Of a DNA stretch of 33,371 nucleotides, positions 24,603-32,475 are shown in pieces. Position numbers and translations under genes: made by a program. The stretch spans positions 1 to 33,371 of the forward strand of contig MNDM01000040.1 in NCBI GenBank assembly GCA_001914955.1. Reading direction: 5' to 3'. The first letter of the stretch is position 1. Each line of letters begins with the position of its first letter. This stretch comes from Nitrospirae bacterium 13_2_20CM_2_62_8. Its GTDB lineage: Bacteria; Nitrospirota; Nitrospiria; Nitrospirales; Nitrospiraceae. The notes beneath the pieces are model-generated. The model did not search any database, had not been told where the DNA came from, and was given only the letters and a program-made list of their open reading frames with translations.

Positions 24603-25841
24603 CTACTGGGAAGGGAGAGGGGTCAACCGGAGCTTTCCCGTGTGCCGATCCAGGCTGACCACCGTTTTCCCGTCCAACACCTGAAGCAGCCTCTCGCCGG
24701 CCAGCTTGCGACGCCAGCCGTGGAGGATCGGCAGGTCCAGCTTGTCACGACCGTGCTTGGCGTCCACGAGTGCCTGAAGATCGGATGCCGTGGCCAGCAG
24801 GGTCGGTGCGATGTGCTCGTCTTTCGCCAGGGCCTTGAGGACCGCTTGCAGCAGGTCCACCTGTCCGGATGATTCCGGTTCAGGCCCGCGAGCCGTCGAC
24901 ACCGTCGGCCACTCCGATTCCGGAATCGCCAACCCGCGCTGAATCGCCGCCAGAATCGCCTCCCCCTTCCGCTCAACTTCGGCTCCATGGAGACCTCGTG
25001 TTCCCTTCAAGTCCTGCAGGGTCGCGGGAGGGCGGCGGGCGAGTTCCAGCAGCACTTCATCGCGCACGACCCGGCTGCGGGGGACATCCCTGCGCCTCGC
25101 TTCCTCGTCCCGCCACGCAGCCAACTCTTTGAGGACGGCGCCGGCGCGGGGTTTTAAGTTCTCCCACCCGCGGATGCGCCGGAAGCGTTCGTGCGGGCCT
25201 CGCGCGCCATCGCTCAGCGAAGACTGCAATCGGGCGAACTCTTCCTGCACCCAGTCGAGGCGTCCGAGGGATCGGAGTCGTTTGACGAGATGCTCGTGGA
25301 TCGGGAACAGAAACTGGACGTCTTCGAGGGCATAGTTGATCTGCTCCTGGGTCAACGGCCGCTGGCTCCAGTTGGTGTAGGTGTGGGATTTGTCCAGCTT
25401 CTTGCCGGTGATTTTCTGCACCAGTTGCCCGTAGGCCGCCTGGAGGCCGTACCCGACCATGGCCGCCGCCAGTTGCGTGTCGAAGAACGGTAACGGGAGC
25501 GCGCCGGTATGGGCGGAGAGGAGTTCCAAATCCTGACGCCCGGCGTGGAATACTTTCAGAATCCGCTGGTCGCCGAGCGCTTCGGCCAGCTCAGTGATGG
25601 CGCCGAGGGCCGGCACGTCAATGACCGCGCAGAGGTCGCCGGTCGCCACTTGGATCAGCTCCAAGCGGGGCACGAACCGGCCCTCTCCCACAAACTCCGT
25701 GTCCAGGGCGATCCGATCGCTGCCGCGAAGATGCTGGCAGAGGCCCCGAAGGCCGTCCGGATCGGCGATGTAGCGGGGTGTCTGGCGGCTCACGGATGAA
25801 GGGGCGCTCTCTGAGGGCACGCGTTCGGGATCAGAAGTCAC
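24603..25841 (-). CDS. rnd: Ribonuclease D
   Basis: RNase D is a 3'-5' exoribonuclease that trims tRNA and other structured RNAs. The DEDDy exonuclease motifs are complete: Asp47 and Glu49 in IALDTEFVGEGRF, the second Asp in FHAGRQDLELL, and Tyr/Asp in NYALEDVQFLFPIH. An HRDC region follows (WRDEEARRRDVPRSRVVRD, then LLELARRPPATLQDLKGTRG), and the C-terminal third is less conserved, with Trp/Arg-rich segments. Length is 412 residues, slightly above E. coli. The GTG at 25841 overlaps the upstream J-domain gene's stop by 11 bp, so the two are probably cotranscribed. No independent promoter is seen. Confidence 0.94.
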   Translation of the reverse strand: MTSDPERVPSESAPSSVSRQTPRYIADPDGLRGLCQHLRGSDRIALDTEFVGEGRFVPRLELIQVATGDLCAVIDVPALGAITELAEALGDQRILKVFHAGRQDLELLSAHTGALPLPFFDTQLAAAMVGYGLQAAYGQLVQKITGKKLDKSHTYTNWSQRPLTQEQINYALEDVQFLFPIHEHLVKRLRSLGRLDWVQEEFARLQSSLSDGARGPHERFRRIRGWENLKPRAGAVLKELAAWRDEEARRRDVPRSRVVRDEVLLELARRPPATLQDLKGTRGLHGAEVERKGEAILAAIQRGLAIPESEWPTVSTARGPEPESSGQVDLLQAVLKALAKDEHIAPTLLATASDLQALVDAKHGRDKLDLPILHGWRRKLAGERLLQVLDGKTVVSLDRHTGKLRLTPLPSQ

Positions 25842-26436
25842 GAGTCGGATCGGTCTGCATCAGGCCCAAGTGCTCCCTGAGGTATTGGTAGGCCTCGATA
25901 ATGCGCCGCAGCTCCGGCTCCGAGCTTCGATCCCCTTTCCGGACATCGGGGTGAAGCCTCTTTGCGCGCTGCCGAAAGGCCGCAGTGATCGCCGCCATCG
26001 AACATCCGGAGTCGAGGCCTAGCGCGTTGAACGCGTCGGACGCGTTGGTAATCTCGCCGCGGGAACCCCGCGCGTCCCCGCCCCCGCCGGCCGCTTTGAA
26101 GAAATCGGACATGTTGAGCTTGCGGCGGCGGCGGCGCGGCCGCTGTCGCGCTTCGCTGTCAAGCTCCTCAAAGAGGTCTTCGATGAATTCCAGGCGCGAG
26201 TCAAGACGCAGCGCGCCGGAAAAATCCCAGATCTCCTCGAGTTCCTCCTCGATCAGTCCCAACGTCCGGTCGATTTCCTCCAATCCTTCCTCGACCTTAA
26301 AATAGGAGTCCACCCGATCCTGCATCATGTGGTCGATCGCGAAGTCGAGGCTGTCCTCGGTTTTTGTCCGGAGGGTCTCGATGCGCCGCCGCATCCCGGC
26401 CTGATACCTGGCCAGCTTCGCCCGAGTGAAGGCCAT
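25831..26436 (-). CDS. Coiled-coil protein with C-terminal J domain
   Basis: The 201-residue protein is a DnaJ-related factor of unknown partner. The N-terminal half is a helical, strongly acidic region (VEEGLEEIDRTLGLIEEEL and FIEDLFEELDSEAR) expected to form a coiled coil. A basic block, RQRPRRRRRK, follows at about residues 102-111, then a Gly/Ala linker. The C-terminal J domain (about residues 136-195) is DAFNALGLDSGCSMAAITAAF followed by KRLHPDVRKGD with the HPD triad that stimulates Hsp70 ATPase. J domains usually lie at the N-terminus. No dnaK is nearby. I chose ATG 26436 (AGGGA upstream); GTG 26466 would add ten residues. It is coupled to rnd by an 11-bp overlap. The basic block could contact RNA or ribosomes, which is inference. 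Confidence 0.82.
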   Translation of the reverse strand: MAFTRAKLARYQAGMRRRIETLRTKTEDSLDFAIDHMMQDRVDSYFKVEEGLEEIDRTLGLIEEELEEIWDFSGALRLDSRLEFIEDLFEELDSEARQRPRRRRRKLNMSDFFKAAGGGGDARGSRGEITNASDAFNALGLDSGCSMAAITAAFRQRAKRLHPDVRKGDRSSEPELRRIIEAYQYLREHLGLMQTDPTRDF

Positions 26437-26524
26437 CACATCCCTGAGGGAACTCGCCTCTGGCACCCGACAGCCGCCGACCGTCTGGGTGCCGGCGGCA
26501 TTCTAGCATAACGCGGATGACGAC

Positions 26525-27946
26525 TCATGTCTTCCGAAGCCGGCGGGCGACGCCTGTCTCCCGGGCGGCGGCGGCGACCGCCTTCGACACCCGCGGCACC
26601 ACCTGCTTGTCGAAGACACTGGGAATGATGTAATCCTCGCTGATCGTCCCCTCGGGGATGATATCGGCGATGGCCTGGGCCGCGGCCAACTGCATGGCCT
26701 CATTGATATCCCTGGCCTGGACATCCAGGGCGCCGCGAAAGAGGCCCGGGAAAGCCAGGACATTGTTGATCTGATTCGGATAGTCCGACCGGCCGGTGGC
26801 GAAGACCCGGCAGCGCGGCATGGCCAGCTCCGGCGCAATTTCCGGGTCCGGATTGGCCATGGCGAACACGATCCGATCCTCGGCCATGAGGTCCAGATCC
26901 TCGGGGCGCAGGACGTTTCCAACCGAGAGGCCGATGAAGACATCGGCGCCCTTCAGGCCATCCTGGAGAGTCCCCGTCGGGCGGTCCTGATGCAGGCACG
27001 GAGCCAGGTCATGCCGGCAGGTGCGTAGCCTGTCCGGGTCTCCGGACAGCACAATGCCACGCCGACCGCAGCCCACCAGATGCGACACCCCCGCGGCCAA
27101 CAGGATCTGACAGCAGGCGGTCCCAGCCGCACCGAGCCCGTTGACGACCACCCGCACCTCTTCGAAGCGCTTCTTGATCACCTTGAGCGCATTCTTGAGC
27201 GCGGCCAGGATGACGACGGCGGTGCCATGCTGATCATCGTGCATCACCGGAATGTCCAGCGTGTCTTTCAAGCGGCGCTCGATCGCGAAACAGCGCGGCG
27301 CGCTGATGTCCTCCAGATTGATACCCCCGAAGCTGGGCGCGATGCCTTGCACGATGCGGACGATCTCATCGGGGTCCTGGGTGCTCAGGCAGATCGGCCA
27401 GGCATCGATGCCGGCGAACTCCTTGAACAGCATGGCCTTCCCCTCCATGACCGGGAGAGCCGCTTCCGGGCCGAGATTGCCCAGGCCCAGCACCGCCGAT
27501 CCATCCGTGACCACCGCCACGCTGTTGCTCTTCGTCGTGAAGGCGTAGACTTTCGCCCGGTCCTTCGCGATCGCCCGGGAGACTCGCCCGACTCCCGGCG
27601 TGTACACCATCGACAGCGTGTTCCGCGTCGTGAGCGGCAGCTTGCTTTCGACGCGAATCTTGCCTCCCAGATGCAGGAGGAAGATGCGATCGGAAGCGGA
27701 CAGCACCTTCACGTCAGGTATCGTGCCCAACAGCTCAAGCACCTGCTCACCGTGCTCCTCGCTTTTGACATCGAAGGTTACATCCCGAACCATCTTCTCC
27801 GGACTCGCCGACACGATATCAACCGCCCCGAGGCTGACGCCTTCTTTGCCCAAGGTCAGCGCGACACGCGCGAACATGCCGGGGCGGTTCGCCAGTTCCA
27901 GCCGGACGGTCAGCGTATAGTTCGAATAGGGTCCCATATCGGGCAT
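26525..27946 (-). CDS. NAD(P)-dependent malic enzyme with N-terminal ACT domain
   Basis: Malic enzyme converts malate to pyruvate, CO2 and NAD(P)H, or runs in reverse. The 473-residue protein has an N-terminal ACT domain (about residues 10-85; LTVRLELANRPGMFARVAL), which probably senses an amino acid or metabolite. The catalytic part shows YTPGVG (catalytic Tyr), GKAMLFKEFAGIDAWP (catalytic Lys), NLEDISAPRCFAIE, PVMHDDQHGTAVV (metal ligands), and NAD binding GLGAAGTACCQILLAAG. All key residues are visible. I chose ATG 27946 because GCGAGG lies six bases upstream; ATG 27937 and the long frame to 28021 are less likely. It lies close to fumC and gltA genes in function. Whether it is NAD or NADP specific cannot be told. 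Confidence 0.93.
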   Translation of the reverse strand: MPDMGPYSNYTLTVRLELANRPGMFARVALTLGKEGVSLGAVDIVSASPEKMVRDVTFDVKSEEHGEQVLELLGTIPDVKVLSASDRIFLLHLGGKIRVESKLPLTTRNTLSMVYTPGVGRVSRAIAKDRAKVYAFTTKSNSVAVVTDGSAVLGLGNLGPEAALPVMEGKAMLFKEFAGIDAWPICLSTQDPDEIVRIVQGIAPSFGGINLEDISAPRCFAIERRLKDTLDIPVMHDDQHGTAVVILAALKNALKVIKKRFEEVRVVVNGLGAAGTACCQILLAAGVSHLVGCGRRGIVLSGDPDRLRTCRHDLAPCLHQDRPTGTLQDGLKGADVFIGLSVGNVLRPEDLDLMAEDRIVFAMANPDPEIAPELAMPRCRVFATGRSDYPNQINNVLAFPGLFRGALDVQARDINEAMQLAAAQAIADIIPEGTISEDYIIPSVFDKQVVPRVSKAVAAAARETGVARRLRKT

Positions 27947-28081
27947 GGTCTGCCTCGCCTGCAGGGCTAATAATGTATCAGGGATTATCTCACATCTCTT
28001 GCCTGCAACGTATCTGTCCAACCAGAACCGCTCAAACTAAACCGCTGCGCTCCGCAAGCGGGGGATCCCGTATCTGTATTA

Positions 28082-28110
28082 TTGACATTAGGAGATCGTT
28101 TGGATTAGGG
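28082..28110 (+). promoter_or_regulatory. Candidate promoter for the Met/Lys/Glu-repeat gene
   Basis: TTGACA (28082-28087) is followed 17 bp later by a weak TTAGGG (28105-28110). The -35 box is perfect and the -10 poor, so an activator or an alternative spacing may be needed. The transcript would carry the strong AAAGGGGGTGAT ribosome-binding site at 28137-28148. Confidence 0.4.
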
Positions 28111-28152
28111 TGTCCGCTCTGCACTAACGACCCGGAAAGGGGGTGATGACCG

Positions 28153-28383
28153 ATGAAGCGGTTCATGGTTGTATTGGTTGCGGTCATGTTCCTGGTGGGC
28201 TTCAACTCCTTCGTCTTCGCCGATGAGAAAGCAGGCGGTGGTGAGATGAAGGGGGAGAAGCATGACGAGATGAAGGGGGAGAAGCACGACGAGATGAAGG
28301 GTGAGATGAAGGGCGAGATGAAGGCCGGCGACAAGGGCATGGAGAAGAAGGAGGCGAAGAAAGCCAAGAAGGAAAAGAAGTAA
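28153..28383 (+). CDS. Tiny secreted Met/Lys/Glu repeat protein
   Basis: The 76-residue protein has a signal peptide (MKRF, hydrophobic VVLVAVMFLVGF, cleavage after FVFA at residue 23). The mature tail of 53 residues is made of short repeats: EMKGEKHD twice, then EMKG twice, EMKA, ending in a lysine-rich GMEKKEAKKAKKEKK. Met, Lys, Glu and His dominate, there are no cysteines, and no fold is expected. It resembles the repeat-rich small secreted proteins sometimes annotated MXKDX-like. The Met/His content could bind copper or other metal; this is inference. Translation should be high: AAAGGGGGTGAT near-perfectly matches the anti-Shine-Dalgarno complement, four bases before the ATG. A strong terminator follows at 28408-28451, so it is monocistronic. 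Confidence 0.8.
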   Translation: MKRFMVVLVAVMFLVGFNSFVFADEKAGGGEMKGEKHDEMKGEKHDEMKGEMKGEMKAGDKGMEKKEAKKAKKEKK

Positions 28384-28407
28384 TCACGCGTTCAAAGAAG
28401 TTCTTAT

Positions 28408-28451
28408 CGGCCCGCGCTCGGCGCACGCTGAGTCCGCGGGCCGCTTCTTTT
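28408..28451 (+). terminator. Rho-independent terminator
   Basis: CGGCCCGCG (28408-28416) pairs perfectly with CGCGGGCCG (28435-28443), nine GC-rich pairs, followed by CTTCTTTT. The upstream AAAGAAG can extend pairing to the T-rich tail, so it may act in both directions. It ends the small secreted-protein transcript. Confidence 0.8.
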
Positions 28452-28457
28452 CCGGTG

Positions 28458-28487
28458 TTGACCATCGCGCGTTCTCGATGGTACGGT
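28458..28487 (+). promoter_or_regulatory. Candidate promoter of the DUF255-AKR fusion gene; suggests a leaderless mRNA
   Basis: TTGACC (28458-28463) and TACGGT (28482-28487) are 18 bp apart. The predicted start point (about 28493-28496) coincides with the ATG at 28496, and there is no Shine-Dalgarno upstream. The box quality is moderate. Confidence 0.4.
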
Positions 28488-28495
28488 GATTGCCT

Positions 28496-31400
28496 ATGTC
28501 ACACGAAGGCACCGGCCGGCCGGCCAACCGTCTCGCCCAGGAGACGAGCCCCTACCTCCTCCAGCATGCGCAGAACCCCGTGGATTGGTATCCATGGGGC
28601 GAGGAAGCCCTCCGGCGCGCGCGGGAACTCAGGAAGCCCATCCTCCTGTCCATCGGCTATTCCGCCTGCCACTGGTGCCACGTGATGGAGCGCGAATCGT
28701 TCGAGGACGAGCGGATCGCCGCGCTGATGAACGAGCACTTTGTCTGCATCAAGGTGGACCGGGAGGAGCGACCCGATCTCGACGAGATCTACATGCAGGC
28801 CACCCTCGCGTTGAACCAGGGACAGGGCGGCTGGCCGATGACCGTGTTCCTGACCCCTGAGCAGGAACCGATCTTCGCCGGCACGTACTTCCCCCCGACA
28901 GACCGCTGGGGCCGGCCCGGCTTTAGCACGGTGCTGCACAAGGTGGCTGAGTTCTGGCGCACGGACCCGGACGGGCTTCGCCGGCAGGCCGCCAATGTGA
29001 CGGCGCGATTGAAGGAACAGATGCGCATCGCCGCGCCGATGGCCGTGGGCGAGGCTGAGCTGGAGGCCGCTGCGGTTCAGTTCGCCGAGGACTTCGACCC
29101 GCGCTACGGAGGCTTCGGCACGGCGCCCAAGTTTCCGCCCGCGACCGGCCTCTCCTTGCTGCTCCGCAGGTACCACAGGATGAACGACCCGCACACGCTA
29201 TTAATGGTGCGGAAAACCCTCGATGCGATGGCGGCCGGCGGCTTGTACGACCAGATCGGCGGTGGTTTCTCGCGGTACTCGACGGACGAACGCTGGCTGG
29301 TCCCTCACTTCGAGAAGATGCTCTACGACAATGCGCTGCTGGCCCGGACCTATCTGGAAGCCTACCAGGTCACGGGCGAGGCCAGCTACCGGCGGGTCGC
29401 CACCGAGACGCTCGATTATATTCTTCGAGAAATGACCGCCCCGGAGGGCGGCTTCTACTCCGCCACCGACGCTGACTCGGAAGGAGTCGAGGGCAAGTTC
29501 TTCGTCTGGACCCCGGAGGAAATTCGCCAGGTGGCGCCGTCGGAAGAAGACGCGCGCCGTTTCTGCGCCTATTACGACATCACGCCCGGCGGCAACTGGG
29601 AGCACAAAAGTATTCCGAACATTCCCCGGTCGTTGGATGATATGGCCAGAGACCTGAAGGTTGCGCCCGATGAGCTCCGCCGCACCCTCGAGCGGCTGCG
29701 ACCGCTCGTCTACGACGCTCGGCGCAAGCGGGTGCCGCCTGGACTGGACGACAAGATCCTCACCGCCTGGAACGGCATGATGATCAGCGCGATGGCGGAG
29801 GGGGCTCGCGTGCTCGGTGACAGCCGGTATCTGGAGGCCGCCGAGCAGGCGGCCGATTTCCTCCTGATGACCATGTCCCGTCCCGACGGGGGCCTGTATC
29901 GAACCTATCGAGCTTTCAAAGCGCACGTGAAGGCCTGCCTCGAAGATTATGCCTTCCTAGCGGAAGGGTTGATCGACCTGTACGAAGCAGGCGCCCACGA
30001 AGGATATCTGCACGAAGCCGTTCGCCTGGCCGAGCGCATCCTCGCGGACTTCGCGGACACCGAACAGGGCGGGTTCTTCACGACCGCGCGAGATCACGAA
30101 TCGCTGATCCTTCGGAGCCGGGAAGGCCCCGACGGCGCCACCCCCAGCGGCAACGCCGTCGCCGCGTCAGCGCTGGCGCGTCTCTCGTTTCACTATGGCC
30201 GCGAGGAGTTTCGGGAGGCGGCCGCCCATGCGATTCGGGCCTATGGCCGGCAGATCGCCCGGCACCCGCGAGCCTTTGCGAAGAGCCTGGTGGTGGCGGA
30301 GCTGCTCATGAACGGCCCGGTGGAATTGGCGCTGGTCGGCCGCCCCGGCGAGGCCGGGTTCGAGGCGCTTCGGGCGGAAATCAACCGGTTCTACCTGCCC
30401 AACCGCATCATCGCGCACCACGACCCTGAGGGACCCGCCACGCGGCATCCCCTCTTGCTCGGCAAAGGATTGGTTCAAGGAAAGGCTGCGCTCTATCTGT
30501 GCCGAAATTTCACCTGCCAGACGCCGATCACAGACCCTGCGGGCGTGGCCGCCGCCTTCACGCGTGGGGACGCGGATGGTCAGACTCGCGCACCGGCTGA
30601 TTCGGCAGCCCACCCCAGGGCATTGCAAGGCACCCGGCTCGCCGGTCATGCCACGCCGGGCGGGACCGGCGCGTACGCCGTCCGCTCGGTCAACAACCCT
30701 GCGTCCGCGGGACTCGCCGCCCACGGGTACGGCATGGTGGGCGCCACCGGTCTCACCGCCAGCCGACTGGGCTTCGGTGGCTATCGGATCGACGCGGACG
30801 AATCGGAGCATCGTGACGCGCTCGCCAAGGCGCTCCGCGAAGGCTGCAATCTGATCGACACCTCCACCAACTACACGGATGGGGAGAGCGAACGACTGAT
30901 CGGCGCCGTGTTGACCGAACTCGTGAGAAAAGGCGAGCTGAAGCGCGAGGAAGTCATCGTGGTCTCCAAGATCGGCTACGTGCAGGGACAAAACCTAAAG
31001 GCCGCCGAGGCCCGGGAGAAGGCCGGCAAGCCATACTCGGAGGTGGTCAAGTATGGCGAGGGCATCTGGCACTGTCTGCACCCCGAGTTCCTGGCCGATC
31101 AACTGGACCTCTCGCTCGACCGCCTGGGCTTGGCCATGCTGGACGTCTGTCTGCTCCACAACCCGGAATATTTTCTCTCAGACGCCAACCATCGCCAGCT
31201 AACCGACTTGCCAAGACTGCGCGACCAATTCTACAAACGAATCATGAAAGCCTTCGCCTATTTCGAAGGCCAGGTCGCGGCGGGGCGCCTCCGGTACTAC
31301 GGGGTGTCGTCGAATACCTGCACCGCGGAGCCGAGCGACCCGGAAGCCACCTCGTTGTCGCGCATGCTCGAGGCGGCCCGGGCCGGAGCGCAGAGCGCCG

Positions 31401-32197
31401 GCTGCGCCACACACCACTTCAAGGTGCTGCAGTGCCCGATGAACCTGTTCGAATCCGGCGCCATGCTGACGCCCAATACCGGCCCGGGGGAGCAGCAGAC
31501 CGTCCTCGACCTGGCTCAGGCGGAAGGCCTGGCTGTCTTGGCCAACCGTCCCCTGAACGCGATTCCGGCGAAAGGCAGCGGGATGGTCCGGCTGGCCGAG
31601 CTGCCGGTCGAGCCCCCAGCCGTCTCGTTCGAGGCTCAGCGCGACAGAATTGCCGATCTCGAAAAAGAATACCGGCGAGAGTTTGTCCCGCACATCAAAA
31701 ACGCCGGGCAGGGGCTTCCGCCGGAGGATTACTTCCGTTGGGCGGACGAACTGGCCAAGGTGCGCGCGCGCGTGCAGAGCATCGAGCACTGGGAGCAGAT
31801 CGAAGGTCAGATGATTGCGCCGCACCTCCATCAAGTACTGCGAGCCCTGAGCCAGCACCTGACCGGTGAGGTGGGCGATCGCTGGCAGGCCTGGCGGGAT
31901 CGGTACCTTCCGGAACTCCTCACGTTGCTGAAGGAGCTGCGCCGGGAGGCGACGGTGAAGAGCCGGGAAAAGACCGCGGCGATCACGAACCTGCTCGATC
32001 CTTTCCTGCCCGAATCGAAACGGAAAGAATCCCTCTCGCGGAAGGCCCTGTGGGTGCTGGCCTCCACCCCGGGCGTCACCTGCGTCCTCAACGGCATGCG
32101 GACGCCGGCCTACGTGGACGACTCGCTGGGGATCCTGGGATGGGAACCGTTGCCGGACGTGCGGCGCATCTATGAGGCGATCAAAAAGTCAGGATAA
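28496..32197 (+). CDS. Fusion of DUF255 thioredoxin/six-hairpin-glycosidase protein and aldo/keto reductase
   Basis: This single 1233-residue frame has two parts. Residues 1-700 match the YyaL/SSP411 family. They include the N-terminal motif [21 protein letters not shown] and a thioredoxin-like domain with C58-HW-C61 ([15 protein letters not shown]), with [13 protein letters not shown] nearby. An (alpha/alpha)6 region like N-acylglucosamine 2-epimerase follows ([37 protein letters not shown]), ending [13 protein letters not shown]. An Ala/Gly-rich linker of about 45 residues leads to an aldo/keto reductase (from about 748) whose tetrad is complete: Asp788, Tyr793 ([12 protein letters not shown]), Lys825 (VVSKIGY), His888 (CLLHNPE). 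A longer-than-usual insertion follows (about 1050-1150), then a [19 protein letters not shown] end. No internal stop or start is needed. The function of each half is unproven, and redox coupling is inference. Confidence 0.88.
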   Translation: MSHEGTGRPANRLAQETSPYLLQHAQNPVDWYPWGEEALRRARELRKPILLSIGYSACHWCHVMERESFEDERIAALMNEHFVCIKVDREERPDLDEIYMQATLALNQGQGGWPMTVFLTPEQEPIFAGTYFPPTDRWGRPGFSTVLHKVAEFWRTDPDGLRRQAANVTARLKEQMRIAAPMAVGEAELEAAAVQFAEDFDPRYGGFGTAPKFPPATGLSLLLRRYHRMNDPHTLLMVRKTLDAMAAGGLYDQIGGGFSRYSTDERWLVPHFEKMLYDNALLARTYLEAYQVTGEASYRRVATETLDYILREMTAPEGGFYSATDADSEGVEGKFFVWTPEEIRQVAPSEEDARRFCAYYDITPGGNWEHKSIPNIPRSLDDMARDLKVAPDELRRTLERLRPLVYDARRKRVPPGLDDKILTAWNGMMISAMAEGARVLGDSRYLEAAEQAADFLLMTMSRPDGGLYRTYRAFKAHVKACLEDYAFLAEGLIDLYEAGAHEGYLHEAVRLAERILADFADTEQGGFFTTARDHESLILRSREGPDGATPSGNAVAASALARLSFHYGREEFREAAAHAIRAYGRQIARHPRAFAKSLVVAELLMNGPVELALVGRPGEAGFEALRAEINRFYLPNRIIAHHDPEGPATRHPLLLGKGLVQGKAALYLCRNFTCQTPITDPAGVAAAFTRGDADGQTRAPADSAAHPRALQGTRLAGHATPGGTGAYAVRSVNNPASAGLAAHGYGMVGATGLTASRLGFGGYRIDADESEHRDALAKALREGCNLIDTSTNYTDGESERLIGAVLTELVRKGELKREEVIVVSKIGYVQGQNLKAAEAREKAGKPYSEVVKYGEGIWHCLHPEFLADQLDLSLDRLGLAMLDVCLLHNPEYFLSDANHRQLTDLPRLRDQFYKRIMKAFAYFEGQVAAGRLRYYGVSSNTCTAEPSDPEATSLSRMLEAARAGAQSAGCATHHFKVLQCPMNLFESGAMLTPNTGPGEQQTVLDLAQAEGLAVLANRPLNAIPAKGSGMVRLAELPVEPPAVSFEAQRDRIADLEKEYRREFVPHIKNAGQGLPPEDYFRWADELAKVRARVQSIEHWEQIEGQMIAPHLHQVLRALSQHLTGEVGDRWQAWRDRYLPELLTLLKELRREATVKSREKTAAITNLLDPFLPESKRKESLSRKALWVLASTPGVTCVLNGMRTPAYVDDSLGILGWEPLPDVRRIYEAIKKSG

Positions 32198-32250
32198 GAC
32201 GGAGCTGCCTTCCCTCATCACACACCTGTTTCCCGCATTCCGCCATTTGC

Positions 32251-32279
32251 TTGACAATTCCCCCATTCGGAAATAAAGT
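32251..32279 (+). promoter_or_regulatory. Near-consensus sigma70-type promoter upstream of the right-edge membrane gene
   Basis: TTGACA (32251-32256) and TAAAGT (32274-32279) are exactly 17 bp apart. The start point near 32286 leaves a 5' leader of about 190 bases before the ATG at 32476, long enough to hold a regulatory element or a short upstream frame. Confidence 0.65.
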
Positions 32280-32346
32280 GTGCAGCGTCACAGCAGCACT
32301 CCAGCAGTTTCTTCCGAACTACCCCACAAAAGGAGAGCGGGAGAAC

Positions 32347-32463
32347 GTGGAGCGGGGCATCGCGTTTCAGGCTGCCCCCCTTCATCAGTCCCGGTCTGGC
32401 CGGAGAAAGGATCTCTACGACCGAGCAGACGGGTGTATGGTGAATCAAGGAAATCAGAATTAG
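32347..32463 (+). CDS. Possible 38-residue leader peptide
   Basis: The GTG at 32347 has GGGAG and AAAGGAG stretches upstream, within the long leader of the downstream membrane gene. The frame ends at a TAG (32461-32463), 12 bases before the ATG of that gene. The peptide is polar and basic and matches nothing I know. It could be a translated upstream ORF that couples to the next gene, or noise; only its position supports it. Confidence 0.25.
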   Translation: MERGIAFQAAPLHQSRSGRRKDLYDRADGCMVNQGNQN

Positions 32464-32475
32464 AAAGAGAGGACT

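Noticed and set aside
30167-30991. 274-codon minus-strand frame inside the fusion gene
   Set aside because: It covers both the DUF255 end and the AKR start, which have family motifs on the plus strand, so it is a shadow. It does not indicate that the fusion is two genes.
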